From Pseudomonadota bacterium (GTDB lineage Bacteria > Pseudomonadota > Gammaproteobacteria > Burkholderiales > Gallionellaceae), in NCBI GenBank assembly GCA_021848465.1, contig JAJZUP010000006.1:29422-93421 (forward strand): a DNA stretch of 64,000 bases. The letters run 5' to 3'. The position numbers and the translations under genes were made by a program. The notes beneath the pieces were generated by a model. It was not told where the DNA came from. It saw only the letters and a program-made list of their open reading frames with translations, and searched no databases. This document shows, piece by piece, positions 26,032 through 34,100 of the stretch (its first letter is position 1; each line of letters starts with the position of its first letter).

Positions 26032-26614
26032 ATGAAAAAGATAAGCATTTATTCAAATGCCTTAATGCTGTTGCTACTCTCTACGGACAATGCGCTTGCC
26101 GATCCGGGAAGCGGATTTGGGATAAATATTGGCGGAACAAACAGCAGCATGAATGGGACAACAATAGCAACAGGGGCTGCGTATTCGTACAGTGGCTCCG
26201 GCTTAAGTGTCGGCATGGATTACCAGTTTGCGGTATCCGACAGTTTCTCAATCAATCCGATGGTGATGTCTTCGAGTGAGGATTTTAGCGGCAGTACCTT
26301 GCAACCTGGAACTACTGGCGGGCATGCCATTTTCGGCCTGCAACTCAGGTACTGGATAGATGATTTTTTCATTGGCGGTCAGGTTGGCAAGTACGGGGAG
26401 GTTCTTTCCGTTTCCTCCAATCCCGGCACCGGCACTATCACGACTACGGATACCGTTACCGCCGGATCGGGAAGAGGCCTTGTCCTCGGATGAGGCGCCA
26501 TCAAAAAGCAAATGGTTTGTGATGGGGCAGATTGATACGGCGACTCTGGACAACACAAGCAAAAATGTAAAACTCACCGAAACACGCTTCAGTGTCGGCT
26601 ATCGATGGAAGTAG
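26032..26614 (+). pseudogene. Small outer-membrane beta-barrel gene interrupted by a frameshift
   Basis: From ATG 26032 (GGAG 10 nt upstream) the frame gives a signal peptide (MKKISIYSNALMLLLLSTDNALA) and barrel strands (LSVGMDYQFAVSDSFSINPM, HAIFGLQLRYWIDDFFIGGQ), but ends at TGA 26491-26493 right after GRGLVLG. The next frame continues with EAPSKSKWFVMGQIDTATL and ends RFSVGYRWK at 26614, a proper barrel C-terminus. Joining the two at ~26491 restores a single protein of about 193 residues. Two missing bases (GGAT-GAG, where GGA-TAT-GAG would fit) or one extra base explain it. A sequencing error cannot be excluded. Confidence 0.75.
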
Positions 26615-26742
26615 CCAATTCATTCTTGTTGTTGATACCGGCGAGGAGAAAACTACTGCCTGGCAGTCGCTCGCTCCTTGTATTTTGGAGCGTGTGCTGA
26701 GTACAGGTTCGCCTGATCTTTTGTGCTTAGCCTGGAGAATTT

Positions 26743-27384
26743 ATGAAACGTATACTCGGTTTCCTCTTGCTCTGCGGCCAAAGTATTTTCATCTCCCATG
26801 CCGCCGAAATATCGACGCTAAGTTCGAGTGGTATGGTTCCTGTGCAAAGCTGGAAGGAGATGCGCGATGCGCATGTGGTCAAGCAAAACCAGGATTTTTC
26901 TTGTGGCGCGGCATCGCTGGCCACACTGCTCAATGAATTTTACGGCCTGTCGCTGACCGAGGCGCAAATCCTCCGGGATATGAACAAGACGGACATGATG
27001 GCGAATTTCGAGGACATGGTGCGGGTGGTAAACCGCTATGGCTTCAAGGCGGGGGGTGTCGCCTTGAGCTACGAGCAGCTCGCCAAGCTCAAGGTGCCGG
27101 TGGTAGTGTATTTGCAACACCGGGGCGAGGATCATTTTTCGGTATTGAAGGGTATTTCACCCGACCACGTGCAACTGGCCGACCCGTCCTGGGGTAACCG
27201 GATTTTCTCCAAAGCGCAGTTCCTCGCCATGTGGGAAACGCGCGGGGATGAAATGCTGAAAGGAAAAATTTTGCTGGTGCTGCCGATAGCGGGCAACATC
27301 TTTCAGCGCCAACCGGATTTTTTCATGCCGCCTTCCCCCAACAACCTCGCCCTTGAAATGCTGGCCGTCCGGCACGCCCAATAA
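26743..27384 (+). CDS. Sec-exported C39-family cysteine peptidase (FapD-like)
   Basis: 213 residues with a signal peptide (MKRILGFLLLCGQSIFISHA). The C39 core is complete: QNQDFSCGAASLATLLN (oxyanion Gln and catalytic Cys, about residues 50-56), HRGEDHFSVLKGI (His) and VQLADPSWG (Asp). There are no ABC-transporter domains, unlike bacteriocin C39 exporters, so it should act alone in the periplasm, as FapD does in Pseudomonas amyloid loci. GGAG lies 8 nt before the ATG. Last gene of the cassette starting at 23907; the likely substrate is the peptide at 24977. Confidence 0.85.
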   Translation: MKRILGFLLLCGQSIFISHAAEISTLSSSGMVPVQSWKEMRDAHVVKQNQDFSCGAASLATLLNEFYGLSLTEAQILRDMNKTDMMANFEDMVRVVNRYGFKAGGVALSYEQLAKLKVPVVVYLQHRGEDHFSVLKGISPDHVQLADPSWGNRIFSKAQFLAMWETRGDEMLKGKILLVLPIAGNIFQRQPDFFMPPSPNNLALEMLAVRHAQ

Positions 27385-27427
27385 TGCCCGTCATCTAAAA
27401 CTTGCCGGGCAGTGTCTCACTTTGCAT

Positions 27428-27460
27428 CCGTTCATGCTTCGACGTGCTCAGCGCGAACGG
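27428..27460. repeat. 33-bp palindromic dispersed repeat (inverted copy)
   Basis: Reverse complement begins CCGTTCG, contains TGAGCACGTCGAAG and ends ATGAACGG, matching the copy at 23371-23403 at most positions. Lies in the 184-bp gap between the C39 peptidase gene and hslR, which holds nothing else recognisable. Confidence 0.7.
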
Positions 27461-27568
27461 CCATTTAAATTTCAAACTGAGACGCTGCCGCTTGCTGCCT
27501 CCCCTTGCCCTCCCGCTCCGGCTATGCTGCAATCTCGGCTGCATTCGCAACCTTGAAACCGCATCCAG

Positions 27569-27982
27569 ATGGGCCACCCAAAAAACACCGAACAATCCGA
27601 TTCCATCAAACTGCGTATCGACAAGTGGCTGTGGGCCGCGCGTTTTTTCAAGACGCGCTCGCTCTCTGCCGATGCGGTAGAGGGCGGCAAGGTGCTGGTC
27701 AACCAGGCGCGCGTGAAACCGGCCAAGAGCGTGACGCCGGGAGACATGCTGGCTATCCGGCTCGGCCCCTATACCTTTGAAGTCGAGGTGCTGGGGCTTT
27801 CCGACAAGCGCGGCCCGGCGCCGCAGGCGCAATTGCTGTACCGCGAAACCGAGGACAGCCGCAAGAAACGCGAACTGCTGGCCGCCGAGCTGAAGGCGCA
27901 GGCCCGCCCCGCCGGCATGAAAGGACGCCCGACCAAGCGCGACCGGCGCGATCTCGACAAAATCAAGGTCGGCGCATGGTAA
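27569..27982 (+). CDS. hslR: S4-domain RNA-binding protein (Hsp15/HslR-like)
   Basis: 137 residues. An S4 domain occupies residues ~12-75 (IKLRIDKWLWAARFFKTRS, GKVLVNQARVKPAKSVTPGD), followed by a basic tail (GMKGRPTKRDRRDLDKIK), the Hsp15 layout. Hsp15 rescues 50S subunits that carry nascent chains and is heat-inducible in E. coli. Length fits. Confidence 0.92.
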   Translation: MGHPKNTEQSDSIKLRIDKWLWAARFFKTRSLSADAVEGGKVLVNQARVKPAKSVTPGDMLAIRLGPYTFEVEVLGLSDKRGPAPQAQLLYRETEDSRKKRELLAAELKAQARPAGMKGRPTKRDRRDLDKIKVGAW

Positions 27983-28047
27983 TGGTGAGCGCCCGCTCCG
28001 CAATGCTATAATCCGCCTGCCTTATAACGATTTTAAAACCCCATAAC

Positions 28048-28428
28048 ATGGCTTCCACTCCTATCAAATCCGTGCTGGTCGTAGACGACAGTCGGTTGGC
28101 GCGCATGATGATCAGCAAGTTCATCGCGAGCCGTCATCCGCACTGGCTGATTCTTGAGGCCAGCAGCGGCCCCGAGGCGATTGAAAAAGCCAAGGTGGAA
28201 AGCCCGAACTACATCACCATGGATTACAACATGGAGGGAATGAGCGGCGCCGAGGCTGCACGGCAGATTCTCGAATATGCGCCGCAGACCAACATTGTGC
28301 TGTTCACCGCCAACATCCAGTCCAGTACTCGTGCCGAAGCCGGCCAGCTTGGTCTGCATTTTGTCGCCAAGCCGGTCACCGAACAATCCGTCCGGCAAGC
28401 CCTCGATTTTTTTGAAAGCCGCGCATGA
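28048..28428 (+). CDS. Single-domain response regulator (CheY-like)
   Basis: 126 residues forming one receiver domain: acidic pair VVDDSRLAR, phospho-acceptor Asp in ITMDYNMEGM, Thr in VLFTAN and Lys in VAKPV. No output domain. Its stop overlaps the start of a CheC-type phosphatase (ATGA), followed by a diguanylate cyclase, which suggests that the CheC-like protein dephosphorylates this regulator. Confidence 0.92.
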   Translation: MASTPIKSVLVVDDSRLARMMISKFIASRHPHWLILEASSGPEAIEKAKVESPNYITMDYNMEGMSGAEAARQILEYAPQTNIVLFTANIQSSTRAEAGQLGLHFVAKPVTEQSVRQALDFFESRA

Positions 28429-29033
28429 CCACCGTCTTGAGCGACTTGCAGCGCGACGCCCTGATCGAGGTATTCAACATCGGGGTGGGCAACGCGGCCA
28501 ACAGCATGAGCCAGTTGATCGATGAAGAGATCCGGCTGTCGGTTCCCAAACTGCAAGTGGTCCTGAAAGACCACGCCCAGATCATCAGCAACTTCATCCA
28601 GAGCGAACGTATCTGCGCGGTATCCCAAAGCTTCAGTGGGCCGCTGACCGCGCGTGCCTTCCTGGTGTTCCCGGAAGGCAAGACCCACGAAATCGTGCGC
28701 CGCATGCTCGGCGAGATGGTCAGCGCCGATGAGCTGAACACGATGGAAGAAGAAGCGCTCAGCGAAATCGGCAACATCGTGCTGAACGCCTGCATCAGCT
28801 CGATGTCGGAATTGCTGCAAGCAAGCTTCAAGAGTTCGCAGCCCGCCTACCACCTGGACACCACGCTGAATATCCTGTCGTCGGACAATCCGGACGAGCA
28901 GTTCATGCTGTTGCTGCACATCGACTTCTCGATGCCGCGCGAAAAAATCGACGGCTACCTGATCTTCCTGCTCAGCGTGCAATCATTCAATGAACTGGTC
29001 AGGAAAATCGACCTGTTGCTATCCAAGATATGA
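28425..29033 (+). CDS. CheC/CheX-type phosphatase
   Basis: 202 residues. Two CheC repeats are visible: LQRDALIEVFNIGVGNAANSM (residues ~6-26) and EEEALSEIGNIVLNACISSM (~107-126), each with the E-x-x-N pattern that acts on CheY-phosphate, though in the first repeat it reads ALIEVFNIG. No signal or membrane segment. Overlaps both neighbours by 4 bp (response regulator upstream, GGDEF protein downstream), so the three are one translational unit. Confidence 0.85.
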   Translation: MTTVLSDLQRDALIEVFNIGVGNAANSMSQLIDEEIRLSVPKLQVVLKDHAQIISNFIQSERICAVSQSFSGPLTARAFLVFPEGKTHEIVRRMLGEMVSADELNTMEEEALSEIGNIVLNACISSMSELLQASFKSSQPAYHLDTTLNILSSDNPDEQFMLLLHIDFSMPREKIDGYLIFLLSVQSFNELVRKIDLLLSKI

Positions 29034-30022
29034 TGTCGCATTCAAAAAATTGTAACGGCCCGTTCTGTCCCGATTCGCAACAGCCGCGCGTATGCACCGC
29101 CGCTACAGACCAATTGAATCTTGGCGTGGCGATCATCGACCAGGATGGCTGCATCGTGTTCTGGAACCAGTGGCTGCAACGCAAATCCGGGCTGCAATGC
29201 ACTGAGGAGAGCAACACCAAACTGCTGGAAGCCTTTCCGGAACTGCGTGGCGGACGCCTGGAGCAAGCGGTTAACGATGCGCTCAAGCATGGCCTGCCTT
29301 CGCTGCTGTCGCAATCTCTGAACAAGGCACCGTTGCCGCTGTATGACGATCTGGCCGACCGCAGCCAGCGCATCCAGCAGGCCATCCACGTCACGCCGCT
29401 GGAATTCCAGCCCGGCGCACGCTTCTGCCTGATCCAGGTCAACGATGTCAGCATTGCAGTAAAAAAAGAGCGACTGCTACGCGAGCAGGCCGAAATCCTG
29501 CGCGGGCTCGCCTTTATCGACAGCCTCACCGGGGTCGCCAACCGCAGGCGCATGGACGAATACCTGTCGGACGAATTCCGCCGCGCGGCGCGCAACAACT
29601 CCCCGCTCTCGGTGATCATGCTGGACGTGGATTTCTTCAAGCAATTCAACGACACCTACGGGCATCAGGACGGCGACTTCTGCCTGAAGCGTATCGCCAA
29701 TGCAATCAAGGCCTGCCTGAACCGCCCGGCCGACCTGGTGGCGCGTTACGGTGGCGAGGAATTCGCGATCATCCTGCCGGACACCGCATTTGGCGGTGCA
29801 ATGAAGCTGGCCGAAGAAATTCGCAAACACGTTGAAAACCTGGCGATTCCGCACTCAGCCTCGCCGCAGGCACCACACGTTACGCTCAGCCTCGGCGTCA
29901 GCAACGCACAGGCCTACACCGGCATTAGCGACCGCACGCTGCTGGCGCAGGCCGATGAGGCCCTCTACCAGGCCAAGCAACAGGGCCGCAACCGCGTCGT
30001 ATTGTTCGAACAAAAGGCCTGA
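29030..30022 (+). CDS. PAS-GGDEF diguanylate cyclase
   Basis: 330 residues. A PAS-like sensor region spans ~20-145 (LNLGVAIIDQDGCIVFWNQW). A GGDEF domain spans ~165-328 with DSLTGVANRR, MLDVDFFKQFNDTYGHQDGD and the active loop RYGGEEF. RPAD five residues before it is an intact I-site for product inhibition. The N-terminus has a Cys-rich patch (NCNGPFCPDSQQPRVC). It makes c-di-GMP. As the third gene of the CheY/CheC unit its activity may be tied to that phosphorelay, although it has no receiver domain. Confidence 0.93.
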   Translation: MMSHSKNCNGPFCPDSQQPRVCTAATDQLNLGVAIIDQDGCIVFWNQWLQRKSGLQCTEESNTKLLEAFPELRGGRLEQAVNDALKHGLPSLLSQSLNKAPLPLYDDLADRSQRIQQAIHVTPLEFQPGARFCLIQVNDVSIAVKKERLLREQAEILRGLAFIDSLTGVANRRRMDEYLSDEFRRAARNNSPLSVIMLDVDFFKQFNDTYGHQDGDFCLKRIANAIKACLNRPADLVARYGGEEFAIILPDTAFGGAMKLAEEIRKHVENLAIPHSASPQAPHVTLSLGVSNAQAYTGISDRTLLAQADEALYQAKQQGRNRVVLFEQKA

Positions 30023-30044
30023 GGCCCAGGCATTACCCCAGCAA

Positions 30045-30521
30045 CTACCCGGTAACCTTGCCGGCTGCCGGCAGCTTGACCAGCAACACGATTCCCAGCA
30101 GGCTCTGGAGCAAATACAGGACGCTGGCGGTGCCGTGCAGCGCCTTGAACTGCGCCGCCAGCTCACTGTGCATCACCTCCAGCGGCAACGCACGCAGCTT
30201 CAGATCTGCCATGATCGGCTGGATGATGAACTCCCCGACCAGCACCAGCAGCAGCATCGCCAGCGCCGCCATGAAAGCCGGATGGCGCCACAAAGGCCGC
30301 GCGGCAGTGCGCCACAGATAGGCCAGCAGGAATAGCGCACACACGATGCCGACATACGCCATCGCCGTGAACATATGCCCGGCCAGCATGCCGGCCAACT
30401 GGCGATCCGGCTGCATGCGGAACAGCACCGGCACCGCAAGGTAGCCGATCGCCCAAGTGCCGCCCACCCAGAATGCGGCGCTCAGGGTGGCGAGGTGAGC
30501 CGGTAAACTGTGCCGTTTCAC
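30045..30521 (-). CDS. DUF4149-family membrane protein
   Basis: 158 residues with four hydrophobic helices (SAAFWVGGTWAIGYLAVPVL, AYVGIVCALFLLAYLW, AALAMLLLVLVGEFIIQPIM, GTASVLYLLQSLLGIVLLV). The pattern FWVGG...AVPVLF and the helix layout match DUF4149, of unknown function. It starts with GTG overlapping the dsbC stop (GTGA). Convergent with the diguanylate cyclase gene. Confidence 0.8.
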   Translation of the reverse strand: MKRHSLPAHLATLSAAFWVGGTWAIGYLAVPVLFRMQPDRQLAGMLAGHMFTAMAYVGIVCALFLLAYLWRTAARPLWRHPAFMAALAMLLLVLVGEFIIQPIMADLKLRALPLEVMHSELAAQFKALHGTASVLYLLQSLLGIVLLVKLPAAGKVTG

Positions 30522-31222
30522 TTGTTGCCGTCCAATGCCTTGTTAAGCGCATCGGCCGGCATGTAGCCCGGCACCATCTCGCCGTTGGCAAACACCAGCG
30601 CCGGCGTGCCGTTCACGCGCAGCTTGTGCCCAAGCTCCAGCACCTTGCTGGTGGGTGTCGCGCATTTGGCAACCGGGGGCTGCACGCCTTTCATCATCAG
30701 GTTTTCCCAGGCCAGGGCCGGATTTTTGCTGCACCAGATGTCGCGCACTTTTTTCTCCGAACCCGGGAAGATCGGATACATGAACAGGTACAGCGTGACA
30801 TCATTCACATTCTGCAATTCATGCTCCAGCTTCTTGCAGAACGAGCAGTTCGGATCGGCGAAGTAGGCCAGCTTGCGCTTGCCGTTGCCCTTCACGCGCT
30901 TCACCGCCAACTCCAGCGGCAGCTTGCTGAAATCGACCGCAAACAACTGCTGGGCGCGTGCCGCCGTGATGTTGCGGCGCGCCTTCATGTCGAACACCGC
31001 GCCGTCGATCAGGTACTGCGTGGTCTCGTCGGTGTAGTAAATATGATCTTCGGTCACCACCTCGTACAGGCCGGGAATCGGCGACGGGTTCACCTGCGAC
31101 ACCTCGCCGAAAAACTGCGCGTAATTTTTTTGCAGGGCTTCCTTCACCGCAGCGGCCTTGCCGCCCTCCTCGGCGTGCGCAATGGAAAACGAAAACAGCA
31201 ACAGCAATAACACTCTCAACAT
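30518..31222 (-). CDS. dsbC: Periplasmic thiol:disulfide isomerase DsbC
   Basis: 234 residues. A signal peptide (MLRVLLLLLFSFSIAHA) is followed by the DsbC dimerisation domain (SPIPGLYEVVTEDHIYYTDE, YLIDGAVFDMKARRNIT). The thioredoxin domain has the active site FADPNCSFCKKLE (CSFC in place of the CGYC of E. coli) and cis-Pro VNGTPALVF. The C-terminal IF GYMPADALNKAL is typical. It isomerises wrong disulfides in the periplasm. Followed by a DUF4149 gene. Confidence 0.94.
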   Translation of the reverse strand: MLRVLLLLLFSFSIAHAEEGGKAAAVKEALQKNYAQFFGEVSQVNPSPIPGLYEVVTEDHIYYTDETTQYLIDGAVFDMKARRNITAARAQQLFAVDFSKLPLELAVKRVKGNGKRKLAYFADPNCSFCKKLEHELQNVNDVTLYLFMYPIFPGSEKKVRDIWCSKNPALAWENLMMKGVQPPVAKCATPTSKVLELGHKLRVNGTPALVFANGEMVPGYMPADALNKALDGNK

Positions 31223-31246
31223 GGTCAGGCTTTCTCTAAATAACGA

Positions 31247-32410
31247 TCAATTCAGGGCGTGGCGTGCCAGCATTTTTTTCAGCGGCACGAATTTGTTGGT
31301 GGCCGACAGGCCGATGTTGCGCAGGCTGCGCAACACGGGATGCGGGTTCACAAACAGGTGTTTCAATGCATCGGTGGTGAGCTGCATCGACAGGATGTCG
31401 TCGCGGCGCGCCGCCTCATAACGGCGCAGCAATTTGATGTCGCCGCAGTCCGCATTGCCGGCGCGCAGCAACACTTCGGCCAACTGGCGCGCGTCGCGGA
31501 AGCCAAGGTTCACGCCCTGCCCGGCCAGCGGATGCACGTTGTGCGCCGCATCGCCGACCAGCGCCAGGCGCGGCTTGGTGATATGCGCCAGGTTCAGCAC
31601 GCGCAGAGCAAATGTCGACGGCGGCGTGATGACCTGCATGTCGCCCAGCATCTGCTGCGCAGCGGCGGACACCTCACTGCACAAGGCTTCGTGCGACAGC
31701 GCCAGCAAATCCTGCGCCCGGTGCGGGCTCACCGACCACACCATCGACACACGCTTGCCCGGCAACGGCAGCAGCGCCAGGATGCCATCATCCTGAAACC
31801 ACTGGTAAGCCGTGCCATGATGCGCTTTGTCCGTCGTGAAATTGGCCACCACACCATGCTGCTGGTACGGCGTCGGCACCTCCGGCATCCCGGCCTGGTG
31901 CCGCACCCAGGAATCGCGCCCGTCCGCACCGACCACCAGCTTGGCGCGAATCTCGCGCCCGTCGCGCAACTTCAAGTGTGCCGCATCCGGCTGCCAGTCC
32001 AGCTCGGCGCACTGCGCCGGGTTCAGCAGGGTGAGGTTTTCCTGCTGCTGCAACTCTTCCCACAGCGCATGCTGCAGCAGACGGCTTTCCAAAATAAAAG
32101 TTAATTCCGGCGCACCGATCTGGTACGCGGAAAAATCCAGCTCCGCCCCGGTATCGCCGAATACGCGCATTTCCTCCACCTGCTGCACGCGCGCCATATC
32201 CATCCTCTGCCAGGCGCCGCATTCGCGCAGGAAGTCGGCATTGCCGGGCGTAATCGCATAAATCCGCGCATCCCAGTCATCCGGGTTGTCCGGCAACGTT
32301 GGTGAGGACTGACCTTCGATCAAAGCCAGTCTGAGCGGGCTGGACTTCAGCGCCGCCGCCAGACTGGCGCCCACCAGCCCGCCCCCGATAATCACCACAT
32401 CGAATTCCAT
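31247..32410 (-). CDS. UbiH/COQ6-family FAD monooxygenase
   Basis: 387 residues. The N-terminal dinucleotide motif is VVIIGGGLVGASLAAAL, the middle motif VVGADGRDSWVRHQ, and the second FAD motif LVGDAAHNVHPLAGQGVNLG. These mark the UbiH/UbiF/UbiI flavin hydroxylases of ubiquinone biosynthesis. Which ring position it hydroxylates cannot be decided from sequence. 24 bp before dsbC on the same strand. Confidence 0.9.
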   Translation of the reverse strand: MEFDVVIIGGGLVGASLAAALKSSPLRLALIEGQSSPTLPDNPDDWDARIYAITPGNADFLRECGAWQRMDMARVQQVEEMRVFGDTGAELDFSAYQIGAPELTFILESRLLQHALWEELQQQENLTLLNPAQCAELDWQPDAAHLKLRDGREIRAKLVVGADGRDSWVRHQAGMPEVPTPYQQHGVVANFTTDKAHHGTAYQWFQDDGILALLPLPGKRVSMVWSVSPHRAQDLLALSHEALCSEVSAAAQQMLGDMQVITPPSTFALRVLNLAHITKPRLALVGDAAHNVHPLAGQGVNLGFRDARQLAEVLLRAGNADCGDIKLLRRYEAARRDDILSMQLTTDALKHLFVNPHPVLRSLRNIGLSATNKFVPLKKMLARHALN

Positions 32411-32503
32411 CGCAGCCTCGCCGATAAAAATTTGACCGGCATCATAGCATGGGACAATTGATTAATTTATAATCGCCGCCCCTTCGGAAAAGCACCCCTA
32501 AGG

Positions 32504-32639
32504 GGAGCCTCGAAAATCGTAGCGAGCAGCTTGAGTGCAAGGCGCACGGAGCGGAGCAACGAGACATACCTGAAGGTAGGCGAGGAAGCGAGCACCGCGC
32601 AACGCCGCAATCAAGCTGCGCAGTAGATTTTGAGGATCC
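32504..32639. repeat. ~136-bp imperfect inverted-repeat element in the dusB leader
   Basis: The left arm 32504-32545 (GGAGCCTCGAAAATC..., GCAGCTTGAGTGCAAGGCGC) and right arm 32597-32639 (GCGCAACGCCGCAATCAAGC..., ATTTTGAGGATCC) pair over about 42 bp with some mismatches. The middle reads GGAGCGGAGCAACGAGACAT then ACCTGAAGGT. The right arm contains GAGGA, the only ribosome site for the TTG start of dusB. Similar sequence elements are known to me as dispersed repeats in betaproteobacterial genomes. Confidence 0.75.
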
Positions 32640-32643
32640 ACTT

Positions 32644-33654
32644 TTGCAGATCGGCAAATACAAATTAAGGAACAACCTGATCGTTGCCCCCATGGCCGGG
32701 GTCACCGACCGGCCGTTCCGCATGTTGTGCAAACGCATGGGCGCCGGCATGGCGGTTTCCGAAATGGTCGCCTCCAACTCCCTGCTGTACGGCTCCGAGA
32801 AAACCAAACGCCGCGCCAATCATGAAGGCGAGGTTGATCCCATCTCGGTGCAGATCGTCGGCGCCGACCCGAAAATGCTGGCCGAAGCCGCGCGCCACAA
32901 CGTGGACAACGGCGCGCAGATCATCGACATCAACATGGGCTGCCCGGCCAAGAAAATCTGCAACGTGATGGCCGGATCGGCGCTGATGCAGAACGAAAAG
33001 CTGGTAGCCGAAATCCTCGAAGCCGTGGTGGGCGCAGTGAATGTGCCGGTCACGCTGAAAACCCGCACCGGCTGGGACAAGTCCCATAAAAACGCCATCA
33101 ACATTGCACGCATTGCCGAAGCCAGCGGCATCCAGGCGCTCGCCATCCACGGCCGCACCCGCGCCTGCGGCTACAGCGGCGACGCCGAATACGACACCAT
33201 CCGCGCCGTGAAGGCCGAAATCCGCATCCCCGTGATCGCGAACGGCGACATCACCACACCGGAGAAAGCCAAATACGTGCTCGACCACACCGGCGCCGAC
33301 GCCGTGATGATCGGCCGCGCCGCGCAAGGCCGCCCCTGGCTGTTCCGCGAAATCGAACACTACCTGATCACCGGCACTCACCTGCTGGCGCCGACGCACG
33401 CGGAAATCCGCGCCATCCTGATCGAACATTTACACGACCTGTACCAGTTTTACGGCGAGTTCACCGGGCTGCGCGTCGCGCGCAAGCACATCTCCTGGTA
33501 CACCCGCGGCATGGCAGGCTCGGCGCATTTCCGTCACCAGATGAACCAGATGGAAAGCATCACAGAACAATTACAAGCGGTACAAGACTTTTTTAACGGG
33601 GAATGGCAGTCGAAAGAGGAGGCGCTGCCAGGTACCGAAGAGCTGGCTGCATGA
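32644..33654 (+). CDS. dusB: tRNA-dihydrouridine synthase B
   Basis: 336 residues from a TTG start (reading LQIGKYKLRNN) with GAGGA 7 nt upstream. The FMN barrel motifs are all present: APMAGVTDRPFR, INMGCPAKKIC with the catalytic Cys, HGRTRACGYSG, VIANGDI and MIGRAAQGRPWLF. It reduces uridines in tRNA D-loops. As in enterobacteria it precedes fis, so the pair is probably one operon. The rare start and its position inside a hairpin suggest weak or structured translation. Confidence 0.93.
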   Translation: MQIGKYKLRNNLIVAPMAGVTDRPFRMLCKRMGAGMAVSEMVASNSLLYGSEKTKRRANHEGEVDPISVQIVGADPKMLAEAARHNVDNGAQIIDINMGCPAKKICNVMAGSALMQNEKLVAEILEAVVGAVNVPVTLKTRTGWDKSHKNAINIARIAEASGIQALAIHGRTRACGYSGDAEYDTIRAVKAEIRIPVIANGDITTPEKAKYVLDHTGADAVMIGRAAQGRPWLFREIEHYLITGTHLLAPTHAEIRAILIEHLHDLYQFYGEFTGLRVARKHISWYTRGMAGSAHFRHQMNQMESITEQLQAVQDFFNGEWQSKEEALPGTEELAA

Positions 33655-33779
33655 CAACTTGCCGCGTAGCGGTTTGTTGCGGTGCAGGCTTACCTTCAGG
33701 TAATGCCGAAACCAGAAAATAGACAACATCAAAACTGGCACGGTAGGCAAAAGGCAATATGAAAAAAGGGGACTGTGGC

Positions 33780-34019
33780 ATGTTGAACGAAAATGACGTT
33801 GCGCGCTATGTGCGCAAGGCCGTAAGCGAATATTTTATCGACCTGGATGGCGAAGAGCCCTCCGTCGCCGTGTACGACATGGTGATCGGCTGCGTGGAAA
33901 AGCCGCTGATCGAAACCGTGTTGCACCATGCGGGCGGCAACCAGACCCGCGCCGCCGAACTGCTCGGCATCAACCGCAACACATTGCGCAAGAAGATGCA
34001 GGATCACCGCATCAAATAA
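33780..34019 (+). CDS. fis: Nucleoid protein Fis
   Basis: 79 residues from ATG 33780, chosen over ATG 33759 because AAAAGGGGA lies just upstream. The C-terminal half is the Fis helix-turn-helix: IETVLHHAGGNQTRAAELLG and INRNTLRKKM. The N-terminal beta-hairpin/dimerisation half is shorter than in E. coli, as is usual in betaproteobacteria. A DNA-bending nucleoid protein. It follows dusB with a 125-bp gap and precedes purH. Confidence 0.93.
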   Translation: MLNENDVARYVRKAVSEYFIDLDGEEPSVAVYDMVIGCVEKPLIETVLHHAGGNQTRAAELLGINRNTLRKKMQDHRIK

Positions 34020-34100
34020 GGCTGCCATGACGGCCCGGGCACGTACCGTGCCGGGCTACCGGGAAGCGCCGCAAAAGGATTTCACTTACTGGAGTTAATT

